A DNA stretch of 64,000 bases from Atherix ibis (taxonomy: Eukaryota > Arthropoda > Insecta > Diptera > Athericidae), in contig OY282609.1 of assembly GCA_958298945.1 (NCBI GenBank), positions 62,282,220 through 62,346,219 on the forward strand, read 5' to 3'. Below are positions 39,392 to 50,850 of this stretch, in pieces. Under the pieces are notes generated by a model. That model was not told the DNA's origin and made no database searches. It saw only the letters and a list, made by a program, of their open reading frames with translations. Position 1 is the first letter of the stretch; each line of letters starts with the position of its first letter. The position numbers and the translations under genes are program-made.

Positions 39392-42040
39392 AGGAAGATT
39401 CTGAAGACAATAGCTAGAAGTCATGTAGCATAAACACCACATCTTGTATTTTATATAATTTCTTTTTAATGAAATATGGAAAAATTATGATAGCGAAATA
39501 ATCAAACATAACTCCAATTCGAATGCATACATGCCTATTTAACGATTGTAAATATTCTCAATCTATAAATGAATGCATTTATTTGTAAACCGCAAAGCCA
39601 ATAGTACAGAACGCATAACTCGTAGGATATTTATTGAGGTGAATCGCAGATGGTACACGTATAAGCATGAAATGAAGCAATCTATCGAGGCGATTAAAAC
39701 GACGGGGCAATCAATTCTACCAAGTTAGGACGAATTTTGCAAGACGTCATCATTGGTAATTACCTTGAATACGATTAGTGTCAATAGTGTCAAGTTGTGC
39801 GTATGCATCTAAAGGGGATCGCAAAATATTCTTTCCACCTTCTGTCCCAATACGTTGTGAAAATTTTCATATATACAATTTTATTTTTGCACTTTTAAAA
39901 AAATAAGCCTTTGACGAGTATATATGCATATGCATTTGTATGTCTTTTAACTATGCAAATAGAATTTGACATTTAAAATTCATCATTATGCTTCATCACA
40001 TCTAATATTAATTGATCGAATGCAAACGAACAGTGATCGTAATAGTGACAATTGTGTAGATGAAACCATTTACAAGTTATTTAAATGCAAGAATATAAAT
40101 AGAAAATATTTTCTGAATCCATAAATAAAAAATTGTTCAACTTCATATATATTTTTTAAATTCAATATTATATTTGATTATGTATCTAAATTCACTCAAA
40201 ATATTATAATTATATTAAACAAGTTATAAAATGTTGTAATATTTTTGTACGATAATTTTAAATAGAATGCATTTTTATACAATACTTATGCCGTTTACTT
40301 TCTTTATTTTTATTTTTTGTTAAAATATTAATAGTTTCTTAATGAGACAAAAGTCAATGGATGGAAATATTCGAATTAACCCTTTTATTTTCCTTCATTT
40401 CTTTATATAGTCGTCTCCCTCTAAATTTAGCTCCAACACTTATCCACCCTCACATTATATGTAATATATATTAATGATATCGAATACGTGTATGCGATAC
40501 TGTTGATTTTCTTTTTGATTTTGGAGCGATTAAAAATTACACATTGTGTAGCAACGTGTTTATGGTATCGAAAAGACCAAGATTATGTATCGAAAACTTA
40601 TGAAAATGCATATAATCTATGCAGACATGACGTGTTCTTTAGTTTCGATAGAGCTCAAAGATTATAAAAAAGATGCACCTCCGTCATCACAACTCCATCA
40701 AGCTCTAAGGTCGTCGGCAATTTTAGTCATCGTTTCCATTCTTCCTTCGTATAATAATTATTATTATCGAAAGTCTCAGTGGCGTATTGGAATGATGTTT
40801 ATTGTACAAAAGGAATTCTAATAGTTTCGTTGTGCGTTACTAATGGTTATGGTCAGACCCAGACAGGTACAACAACGAGCACTTAACATTGTCCATCGTA
40901 AATTGGCGTACAGGTACTGAAACGCACAAAAAAACCTTTAGACAGTCAACTCATTTGAATTCAATGTTCGTTCATTGTATGTAGGAGTCGTGATTATATT
41001 CAGCTATATGAAAATGAATCTATTTAATTTTATTGTATCTCTTACTCTCACTATATTTTATTCATTATAATAACAATGCATGCCATTTTTATAATTATAG
41101 TATCAAAAATGCACAACGCCATTAAATATGAATATATTTTCTCTTAAAAGTAAAATACTATCGAAATATTTATTTCAAATGTTCAATTACTGTTTTAAAC
41201 AACTTCTATTTTTTTATAATTTTACTAGATATTGACGTTTTAATAAATATTTATATAAAATTAAGTGTACATTTACGTATTTTATTAAGTTTTGTCGATA
41301 TCTAACTAATTTGTAGTAACAAAATAGTATTAGAATCTACAAAATTTGGTTCGACAAAAAATATATAATATAATTATGATCAGACATTCATCATATGAAA
41401 TGATACAGATCTGGAAAAAAACAGTGCATAACCCAAGTACCCAACCATTTAAGAAAAGTAGTTACTAATAGGAAACATATTGAAAATAATTTCATTTTTA
41501 TAAAATAGGAATTTTGTGAAAATAGAAATAAATCAAATAAAATTACTTTGAGAAAAAAAATTCGATGTGGACATTTAAAAAAAAAGCACATCAAGAATAT
41601 TCTTCAAATATATACTATTCGTTTAATAATCGAAGTAAAATTCCTTAAAAGAATCTCAGGTAAAAATTTTCGACCCCCTAGTACCTTTCCTTACCATAAA
41701 ATATTAAAACTAGAATAAACCTGCAAATCATCTTAAATGTTAGAAAAATGTTCATGCACCTTTAAAACAGATTCCAAACCGAATAAGTAAAATCCAAAAA
41801 AGATGTTGATCGCGATTGTTATTAAAGATAAAATGAAAGAACACGGCATAGATAAATTATTTTTTATTGGTTATTTTGTCGACTTTTGGAAATATGAGAG
41901 GCGAATGCTTATTTCTTTTCTTTTTTGATTTTATTACAAATAATTAATATTTAGTTTTAAGATAAAAATTATAGTGTTTGTTTTGGAAATTTTGCAAATT
42001 TTGAAATATTTTATACATTTATTTTTTTAAGTTAAGCAAT

Positions 42041-42083
42041 AATCGTATTAACAATAATCTTTTGTAATATTATATAATTTCAG
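42041..42083 (+). other. Probable splice acceptor upstream of the ds coding exon
   Basis: The sequence ends in ATAATTTCAG at 42074-42083, with a T-rich but weak pyrimidine tract and a possible branch point (ATTAAC-like, near 42048). The ds reading frame has no stop between 42083 and the ATG at 42140; the nearest upstream in-frame stop is TAA at 42065-42067, inside the presumed intron. The exon would therefore begin at 42084 with about 56 nt of leader. A further upstream coding exon cannot be excluded because the frame is open across the junction. RNA evidence would decide. Confidence 0.6.
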
Positions 42084-42113
42084 ACATTAGTTCATCTATA
42101 AAACCTAAGTACA

Positions 42114-42140
42114 ATGCTACAGTCAATATCGAAACGGTGA
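42114..42140 (+). promoter_or_regulatory. Upstream ORF overlapping the first ds ATG
   Basis: An eight-codon ORF (ATG CTA CAG ... CGG TGA) lies in the presumed 5' leader, and its stop TGA (42138-42140) overlaps the first ds ATG (42140-42142) as TGATG. It exists in the mRNA only if the acceptor at 42083 is used or the leader is unspliced. If translated it would disfavour initiation at 42140 and favour the better-context ATG at 42176 (AAAATGG) or 42218 (AAGATGG). Confidence 0.5.
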
Positions 42141-44014
42141 TGTTTGGTTCCGATGAGCTGCCGCCGAAGAATAAAATGGCAGCACATAAACGAAGCAATC
42201 TATGCTTCGTGGCTAAGATGGCGGCATATTGCTGCAAATATTCTAGGTTAACTGATCTTAGATCAATGGTGTTAATTAATAGTTTTGTGCATTTATTACG
42301 TATTCTACTGTTAGTATCGTATTTGATAAGCCCGGCTCGGTCCGAGCACGTTCGTGAACTGGAAGTTTCGGAAGGTGTGCCGGTTGGACACCAGATTGGA
42401 TATATCGGTGAATCGTTGCACGGAGTTGATAGTGGACCACCGTACCTGATAGTGCCGGTTCCAGGTAGTTCGGTTGAGAGTGACCTCGCGATAGATCATA
42501 CAACCGGTGAAATACGGACTAAAGTTCAATTAGATCGTGAGACACGGGCATCCTATAGCTTGGTGGCAATACCGCTCAGTGGTGAAAATGTTCGGGTTGT
42601 GGTAAGAGTTCTCGATGAGAATGACAATCCGCCAACATTCCCCACTCCGATTATGAATATAGAGTTTCCCGAGAATACACCAAGAGATGTCAAACGGACA
42701 CTTAATCCGGCGCGTGATCTAGATTTAGGACGATACAATACGCAGCGGTACAATATCGTTTCGGGCAATGTCAATAACGCGTTTCGATTGTCTTCTCATC
42801 GCGAACGCGACGGTGTATTGTATCTGGACTTGCAGATCAATGGATTCTTGGATCGGGAAACAACGCCTGCCTACAGTCTGATTATTGAGGCGCTTGACGG
42901 TGGTAGCCCACCGCTCAGAGGGCAGATGACCGTCAATATAACAATACAAGATGTTAATGATAATCAACCAATTTTTAATCAAAGTAGGTATTTCGCAACA
43001 ATACCAGAAAATGCCACTCTGAGCACTAGTGTACTTCAAGTGTATGCGTCCGACACGGACGATGCTGAAAATGGTTTGGTTGAATATTCGATTAATCGGC
43101 GCCAAAGCGACAAGGAACAAATGTTCCGAATTGATCCCCAGTTGGGATTGATATCGGTTAACAAACAACTTGATTTCGAAACAAAGGAATTGCACGAATT
43201 AGTAGTCGTGGCCAGAGATCATGGTGAACAACCTTTAGAAACGACTGCATTTGTTTCCATCCGGGTAACTGACGTCAATGATAATCAACCAATCATTAAT
43301 GTGATATTTCTAAGCGATGATGCTACTCCAAAAATATCAGAGAGCGCTCAGCCTGGAGAGTTTGTCGCCCGGATATCAGTTAATGATCCCGACTCAAAAA
43401 CAGAATATTCCAATGTAAATGTTACATTAAATGGAGGTGAAGGTCACTTTGGGCTAACAACACGTGACAATATCATCTATTTGATGATCATAGCACTTCC
43501 ACTTGATCGCGAAATTCAACCCAACTACACTTTGAGCGTTGTTGCAACTGATAATGGTAATCCACCATTGCATGCATCTAAAAAGATCTATTTAAAAGTG
43601 ACCGACATAAATGACAATGCACCCGAATTTGAAAAAGAAATCTATCACGCCAATGTTATGGAAGTGGCTGATCCTGGCACATCCGTTATTCAGGTGGTAG
43701 CTGTTGATCAAGATGAAGGAAATAACTCGGCCGTAATATATTCACTCATCGATACACCAGACACCCACTCGCAATGGTTTCAGATCGATACGCATACTGG
43801 ATTAATAACAACACGCGCTCATATCGATTGCGAAACCGAACCGGTACCGCAATTGACTATCATCGCCAAAGATAGTGGATATCCACCACTCTCATCGACC
43901 GCTACAGTTTTAGTTACCATACATGACGTCAACGACAATGAACCGATTTTTGACCAGAGCTTCTACAATGGATCCGTACCAGAAAATGAGCCCATTGGAA
44001 GGTGTATTCTAAAG
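42140..44014 (+). CDS. ds: Dachsous protocadherin, first large coding exon (partial gene)
   Basis: Encodes the N-terminal 625 residues, counted from ATG 42140, of a Dachsous-type giant cadherin. In Drosophila this is a plasma-membrane protein whose ectodomain binds Fat on neighbouring cells to control planar polarity and Hippo-dependent growth. A hydrophobic stretch at about residues 49-63 (core LLRILLLVSYLI) followed by PARS-E fits a signal peptide cut near residue 68. Five complete cadherin repeats end at calcium-linker motifs DENDN (159-163), DVNDN (271-275), DVNDN (378-382), DINDN (489-493) and DVNDN (596-600). Each repeat has an LDRE-like motif (LDRET, LDRET, LDFET, LDREI, IDCET). A sixth repeat begins and is cut by the splice site after ...GRCILK. 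Several N-X-S/T sites are present. Similarity to remembered fly Dachsous runs through every repeat, which separates it from Fat and other protocadherins. The exon is visibly more GC-rich than its surroundings. The start is uncertain: in-frame ATGs at 42176, 42218 and 42266 are alternatives. Confidence 0.95.
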
Positions 44015-44020
44015 GTAGGT
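44015..44020 (+). other. Splice donor of the ds coding exon
   Basis: AAG|GTAGGT follows codon 625, giving a phase-0 intron. The reading frame continues only ten codons past this point (ending in ...FLTYT) before TAA at 44045-44047, and those codons do not resemble cadherin sequence. In Drosophila Dachsous, as I recall it, the repeat continues directly after the equivalent CILK with a VSASDPD-like stretch, so a donor here is exactly where homology requires one. Confidence 0.9.
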
Positions 44021-44106
44021 TCATATATTTTTCTGACATACACATAACACCAAGTAGATAATAATATTCCAAAACAATTACAAACCAATTCCAAAAGTAT
44101 GAATAC

Positions 44107-44133
44107 CATATTATATTATTATAATATAATATT
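44107..44133. repeat. AT-only palindromic tract just after the ds donor
   Basis: The stretch ATATTATATTATTATAATATAAT lies about 100 nt inside the intron and is near-palindromic. Probably compositional. Confidence 0.6.
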
Positions 44134-46168
44134 CATTAATTGTAAAGGTTAGATATGCATTACCAGTTGCCACAATGAAGAATCATAAAAATAATACACG
44201 AACATTTATTCATATATCACTCGATAATTTATTTGCTTTATCATGTCATTTAAATTTTTTTTCTTTAATACGTATGTACATATTTTAAACATTTAAATTT
44301 CTTCACTTTTAACGTAGAATATTTTCTCTACATTTTACTAAATGTTCAATTTTGTTTTTGCTGATTAAATTTTCAAAAACTTCTTCAAAGTGGGATAAAA
44401 CATTTAGAAAACAAAAACTTTCCGTAGATGTAATGGACTAACTACAAAAATATTGTATCTTTTTATAAGCGGTTTTTTTTCAAATTATCGCCAATAAAAT
44501 TATGAATACATCAAACTGAGTAAGATACGCTCGTATGTACACGAATTGGTGTGATTTTCATATAGTCGTATAGATATATCTATCGATTTAAATATTGTGT
44601 TCAAATGTCGAAATCTATCATTATCCATTATTTTTATTCTGTTATTTATTTTCTTTACTATTAACTAAGTGCAGAGTGGAATTGTCTACGATATGCTAAG
44701 TTATATTGTACAATATCGATACTATACTTTACTCTGTTATATTATATTAGTATATACAGGGTAATGTACAATAGCATTCATCGTTATTATGTGTGAATAA
44801 GTTAATATATGAAAGCTTTATTTCGACAATGCCATTTCTCTTTGTCGTGTTAATCTTTCGTCGTCTCTTTAATATCGGCTAATCCAGAAAACCATTAATC
44901 TTGAATTTTATGAAATACCAGTTATATATTACTCTATTACTATTATTACTATTTGTATTATTATTTTTTACTTCGTACTATTTTCAAAAAAAATATTGTA
45001 TGAAACTTTGCTAAAGCATTATTGACTTTCTACAAATTGCAAAGAAAAAAAATTATCTATATTTAAAAAAAAAACCAATGTACTCGTCGTACTGGCTAAA
45101 AATATAAAAAAATACCGAAAAAATCGAACATAGTCTTTAACACATGGCAGAACATGTACATAGATATGTGCGTAATATGAACACCAATTTAGATACTCGA
45201 AATATAAACAATATATCTAATGGTTGGTTTCTACTCAATATTCTTCATTAAAAATCCATCATTGGATTCATCTAACCACTGTTATCTCTATTCGTAAAGT
45301 ATTGGTATATGAACAAAATAAATGGAGAAGATATGTACTCTTGAAAATGTATTCATTGAAATTGAGAAAATGTGTATTTATTCGCATAAATCTTCCATTC
45401 CTGATTCACAAAGCCTATCCCACCTTAACTTGAATGCACTTTAACCCGTTTATAAGTTTTCGTTTCTCTAATAGAGTATTGGTATTACAAAATATTTCTC
45501 TTACATTAAGTGTAGCCATTTTTTGTTATACCCTAAGTATTTCCACAAAGATTTTTTTCTTCTCTTCTGATCGACATGATGGAAAATTGAAAAAGCTTAC
45601 TTTAGAAATCGTGAATACTATGTAGGACATATTGAATAGCAAAAAAATTTAAACAAAAACAAATTTAAGATATAAAATATAGAAAGTGTACATAGTATAT
45701 GGTATACCCGCCACCACTCTTCCAAAAACATACAAAAGTATAAAAAAAAACGTTAAAATTCATGTTCATGTACGAATATATGTTTGCGTTGACTGCCTTA
45801 GGATATCAGGAGTAAATCGTACACCAAGCAAATGCATAACTTTCGAAAAGAGCTTTTGGCCGTAGAGAAAATTATTCGTTTTATATCATATTTAGTCAGA
45901 TTTAGCATTTATATATTGTACTTGAACAAATAAATATATCTGTTGAAAAGTTTTCTTATAAGATAATGGATAGACCTAGAGATTTGGACTCACATATATA
46001 GCAGCAGTACAGGAAAATATTTAATTTATTTATTAGTTATTAAAAAGTTTGTATAAAAAAATGGAATAAAATGTTACTCGTAGTATTTGAAATTTTTATT
46101 TTAATTATGCAAGGTCTCTTAGACAGGTGCCAGGGGTCACTTTACAGCGCCGCAACCATAAAAAGGGG

Positions 46169-46270
46169 TTTTTGTTTGTTTGTTTGCTCGTTATTATTTT
46201 AAGAAATATTATAGCTAAACGATATTAGGTACTAGATGTCCCAAGACGTATCCGAACTCGAGTACGTTTG
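46169..46270 (-). repeat. (TTTG)n run with a possible decayed B box nearby
   Basis: TTTG units fill 46169-46187. To the right, the minus strand reads ACTCGAGTTCGGATACG (about 46247-46263), loosely like a B box in the same orientation relative to a (CAAA)n tail as at 60652-60870. This could be a fifth SINE-like relic but is too decayed to assert. Confidence 0.3.
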
Positions 46271-48599
46271 TGTACTAGTCACAAACCTACTTGCTCTATT
46301 ACTACATACTAGATGACATTTTTACTTTTTTTTTTAAAATCATGTTAAGAATCCTAAGATATGACAAATCATTTTCAGTAATTGTCTTTTTTAATAATGT
46401 ATGATATAGTTGTAGGTACTCGAATATTTTTTCTAGGGCCGCCAAAATTGTTGGCAAATATCAGAAGTAATCAGGAATACACTATCAATAGTAGATTATA
46501 TGAAACTGAGAACTACGCATAATAAAAATAACATACCCGCAAGAGAAAATAAACTAAAACTCAAAATTTCTGAAAGTACTTTTTTTTAATAAATTGTACA
46601 GTGCTTTTATTACTAGCGTAATCACTATTCTTGTCAAAAAATTTATAAGTAATATAGTTAGAAATATTTTAATTCATATTCCTAATACTTTAAATATCAA
46701 AACACTTTAAAGGAAAATCAAACTTATAATTTACGTTCAGAACAAAAGTTGATAAAATATTTTACTTTACTTTCAACATTTATTTCTGTATTCAAAAATG
46801 TGGCTTTCGATTAGATTCTACAATTAAGCGTCATAATGAAAAAAAATTTGTATGTTAAAACATAATGAAGAATAAGTCTTATAATATAATACGGAGGGAA
46901 AGAATTTCGAACATATACAAATTTGAAAATAATTGCTTATAACATTAAAGGTTGGAATACAGTTGAAAACGCAATGTTTACTACAAGATTTTACCATTTT
47001 CATTTCATAGTTCTCAGTCTATCTTTTCGTCAGCTTTAGTAGAGATAATCATACTCAGAATAGTATAGGATTTTGATCAAATTATTATATTTTTATATTG
47101 ATTCACATATATTCAAAGTCAACTTATAAGTTTTTTTTTTTTTACTATATCAGATTTTGTATGAAAATCGAAAGAAAGAAAACTACAGTAAATTATCTTG
47201 CACTAATTTGAAATTTATTGTAAAATTTTAGACAAAAGCATTGGAAGAAAAATTAAGCATATTTCCATAGAAGATCAATTTTTATATTTAAGTAAAATAA
47301 AATAGTTAAAATAAAATATTTAATATGAAATTTCAAATGTACGAGTAATTAAGATGTTTTCTTCCATTTATCAGATTTTTATATAATGGATATTTCCTTT
47401 TATCTTCATATTATCTACATACATATAAATATTCATATCTGTTAGTAACGAGGTTTAGCGTTAACTAAAATATTATATGATTCTAAAATAAAAAAAAATA
47501 TTATCTGAAGTGAAATAATGAAGGCAGAAAAGAAAAAAATATTAAGGTCGATATCCAATCTTGTAGTACAGCCTTGGGTTCAGCCCGTAGTATCAGACAT
47601 TATTTCAGTTTGAATCTTTCGTTCAAGATTTCGATTTGATTTCTAATTAGTAAGAGAAGTTCAAAAATCACATTTCCACATGAAATCGAAGCATTTCCGA
47701 AACTTCTTTCAACCGGTTTCGATCAAATATTGAGAGAGAAGAGCATGCGATGTATTCTTGCGTCCATCACCACCGCCTCATCCATTTTTTCACAGAAACT
47801 ATTTGATTTTTTGGCCATTTGGCTTTCAACCTTTAACAAAACTTAGATTTGAGAAGTTGGACTCTGGACGTCTTGAATTTTGAACTCATACTATAACTGG
47901 GTCTGGACCCGTAAACGTAACTTCTACAAATACATATGTGTATGTGTACACAGAAATCAAGAGGCAATCTTCATTTCAGAATAAACTTTATATTCTTTAG
48001 CTTCTTCAATTTATAAAAAGAAATTCCATAGTAAATTTTTTATCTCTTTCATTTCGTTTTTTTTTTTAAATTTCGGTTGTTATCTTCTTTTCATTAGATT
48101 TTTGTGACTTTTTTATCCACCCGAAAAGTAATTATAAATTTTCTGAATTCGATGTCGTTGGAATATTTTCGTGTGGTCTTAATTTGAATATAAATTACTC
48201 TACAAAAAAAAATGTTCCAGAAAAAAAATATATATTTACCCGAAATGAATACAAATAAATCTAAAATTTATTTATCAGACTGTGCGCATGAATTTTTTTA
48301 AAAAATATAATATATTATTTAAAAAACTGTAGTTATAAATTTCGAGAGTTCTTAAGTCCAAGTATTAAAATTTCTCTTTTAAAACATTACAGTGATAAAT
48401 AATTCATACATTAATTTATTTAGTATAAAAAAAGTCTCTCAGTTTATTAAAAATCTTGCAATAGGCTTTTTTTTCAAATAGAAAAAAGTATTGTTAATAG
48501 TATATTTTTATTAAAAAATCAAATATTTCCTAATATATTAATTAAAACGGCAGATGGGTACTAATGTTGTAAAGAAGAATTGAAATTCTATTGTAATTA

Positions 48600-48720
48600 G
48601 TACAACAAAACCCACTGATTTTGCGACACTTTAGTATGCAGTGGCGCTGAGTTCGAATCCAGCTAGTGACCTAGTCAAGGTGCGTTATAGTTGTCATCAA
48701 ATGGCCTGAGTAAAATTATT
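48600..48720 (+). mobile_element. tRNA-derived SINE-like relic, copy C
   Basis: Contains TTAGTATGCAG...GAGTTCGAATCC (B box 48649-48660) followed by AGCTAGTGACC and, further on, CATCAAATGGCC. The B-box region aligns with the inverted segment at 59440-59530 and the CAAATGGCC with copy B. No intact cloverleaf. Confidence 0.4.
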
Positions 48721-49127
48721 ACTTCAAATACCTAAAGAAATAAAAAATATTTCTGATTCAATATTTGGTCTTTTCCACAACGATTTCAAATACATATGAA
48801 TACACATACATCTACATATAGATATACTATCATGTAAATGAATTCATACTTGGAAAATGGAACAATAATATAGGAAGATGTTGATGGATACATAGATAAA
48901 TATTTTGTGTTCTTCAGTTTTAATTGCAGCTGCACAATAATTTTAAAGGAAATAACAGCAGTCTTGAATAACAAGAGGTTATTAATGAAGAAATAAATTT
49001 AACGTGTAAACAAATCTCCTGGTTAAAAATTTAGCATAGAACGTGCTTTTTTCGTTATTCAATGAATTTTATAGTATAAATTTTGATGCGATTTATTCTT
49101 GTATCAGTTTCTCTATTGATTAAAGTG

Positions 49128-49479
49128 CTTTTGCACCATGATAACGCCCTTGCTCACGCATCGTTTCTTGTGCGCGAATTTTTGGCCAAAAACAACACAC
49201 TAATAATGCCGCAGCCACCGTATTCCTCAGATTTGGTCCGCTGTGACTTTTCTTGTTCCCGAAAGAGATTCTTTGATCCATTTTTTGGAATGGGCAAAAT
49301 CGAAGACGAGCCAAAACACGTGCAAGCAAACCAGCTGTCAAAAATTAACTGAACGTTTAAAATGGCCGATTTTTTCAGCATAAGGGAGAGACATGAGAAC
49401 CAACATAACGCCACAAAAATCGAATATACGTAAGCCGCAGAAATTCAAAATTCGCGATACTTTTTGAACAGACCTCGTA
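49128..49479 (+). mobile_element. Rearranged fragment of mariner family 2
   Basis: The left part (49128 to about 49265) is a forward transposase piece with HHDNALAHASFLVREF and PPYSSDLVRCD, retaining the second and third catalytic aspartates. It then switches, between about 49265 and 49300, to the reverse complement of the family's 5' end: compare 49298-49479 inverted with 22870-23070 (shared CTCGTCTTCGATTTT, TTAATTTTTGACAGCTG and the 34-bp terminal repeat at 49446-49479). There is no left terminal repeat. An internal inversion or template switch explains this better than simple truncation. TA follows at 49480-49481. Confidence 0.75.
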
Positions 49480-50774
49480 TATAATATGCAATAATAAAAT
49501 TTTTAATTTTTACTTCTTTATTCTATAATAATGAAACAAAATAAGTAAAATAAGAAAAAACATATCCTTGCTGGTAAAACCCCTTTATAATTAATTCAGT
49601 TTATTAGAATAAATTTTATAAATTAAAAATTCCTATTACTATAAATTTTATAAATTCTATTTAAAACCGATAGGCATATATAAATAAATTAGTATACCAG
49701 AAATGCCAAATAATAGTATGCTATCCAAAAAAATAATTAATATTATTAGCTACATTAAATATTAAAAAAAAAAAAATCAAGTTGTCTCTTCCTGATTCTT
49801 TTTATATTTGATTTGATGATAAAAACTGTACAGTTTTTATAGATATCTTATCCATTATCTGTTCATATACAATAAAATGATTCATTAAAACTAAAAGAAT
49901 ATTTTTCCACAGACAGTAAGCTTATGTTAGTTATTAGTATTATTTAATAGTTATGAAATATGAAAAAAAAACTTGCATATATTTTCAGTCCACATTATTT
50001 TGTTGACATTTTAGAAATTCATCTCAATATTTTAATTCACATTTTTAATTAGTAAATTTAAACTAAAATTAGTCTCTTTTATTTGAAACAATTTTCAGTG
50101 GTATTACATTTGTTTATATTATAAATTTAGATACTATAATAGGTCTTTCAAATAACTATAAATAAAAAATAATAAAATACTTTTAATTTGCAGGATAAAT
50201 ACATTAATTACTATACTAGCAATGAAATATTGTGGGCTCTCCTATCTCTCTGAGAAAAAATGCTTTTATTTTGAATAGACCGAATAAAAATGCAGAAAAA
50301 GTTCATATATCAAAGATATCCTACAGCATCCTTGCTACTATAAAACCTCTTCGCTGATTATCTACTAAAATTTATCATTAGTCTGTCAAGTTAACCAGAA
50401 TCACATAGTCTTTCTTTATAAGTGATCCTGTTATAGTAAAGCTTATACTCGTATATGTGTACATATATCTACAGATTGTAGAATTAGCTTATTCAATACT
50501 ATTGCAACTTTTAAATTTTCTAATTTGTATTGGAATCTTTAGAAATGCATAATTTTTACGCACACGTAGCAAATGGCCGTATATTTAAACATGAGCATTC
50601 TTTATTATTATTCAATATAGTATATCTATAGCAATTTTAGTATATGTTTATAAAGATATTTTTCATGGGTCAGTTTTAAGTTTAGTCTTGACCAACATGG
50701 TCTTTAAGAATCTTTATGAAAAATATTTAACTGTCGGTGTTGTAGACGGACAAAAGAATGGAAAGAAAAAGAAG

Positions 50775-50850
50775 AGCAACAATAACAACAACAGCAACAG
50801 CACTAGCAGGAGCAATAATAAGAAAAACATCAGCGATAATAATAACAAGA
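50775..50850 (+). repeat. CAA/CAG/AAT triplet-rich tract
   Basis: AACAACAACAGCAACAGC followed by AATAATA/AACA units. Produces Asn/Ser-rich and, on the other strand, Leu-rich spurious frames. Confidence 0.75.

Larger units (their letters stand above)
32441..42040. other. Non-coding sequence leading to the ds acceptor
   Basis: No exon recognised. Contains the triplet repeats at 33091 and 36710, the tandem duplication at 38998 and (TTTG)n at 39372, with octamers at 35768 and 38477. A non-coding first exon and promoter of ds could lie here or further upstream but cannot be pinpointed from sequence alone. Confidence 0.5.
44021..49127. other. Start of the long ds intron
   Basis: Follows the donor at 44015. 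No cadherin exon is visible. Octamers occur at 46075 and 47340, and SINE-like copy C lies at 48600. Confidence 0.7.

Noticed and set aside
42725..43195. 156-codon open frame on the minus strand
   Set aside because: It is antisense to the cadherin repeats of the ds exon and is a by-product of coding composition, with no family resemblance of its own.
44015..44047. Continuation of the ds frame for ten codons after the donor
   Set aside because: Sequence after AAG is a consensus splice donor, and the added residues break cadherin homology before a TAA.
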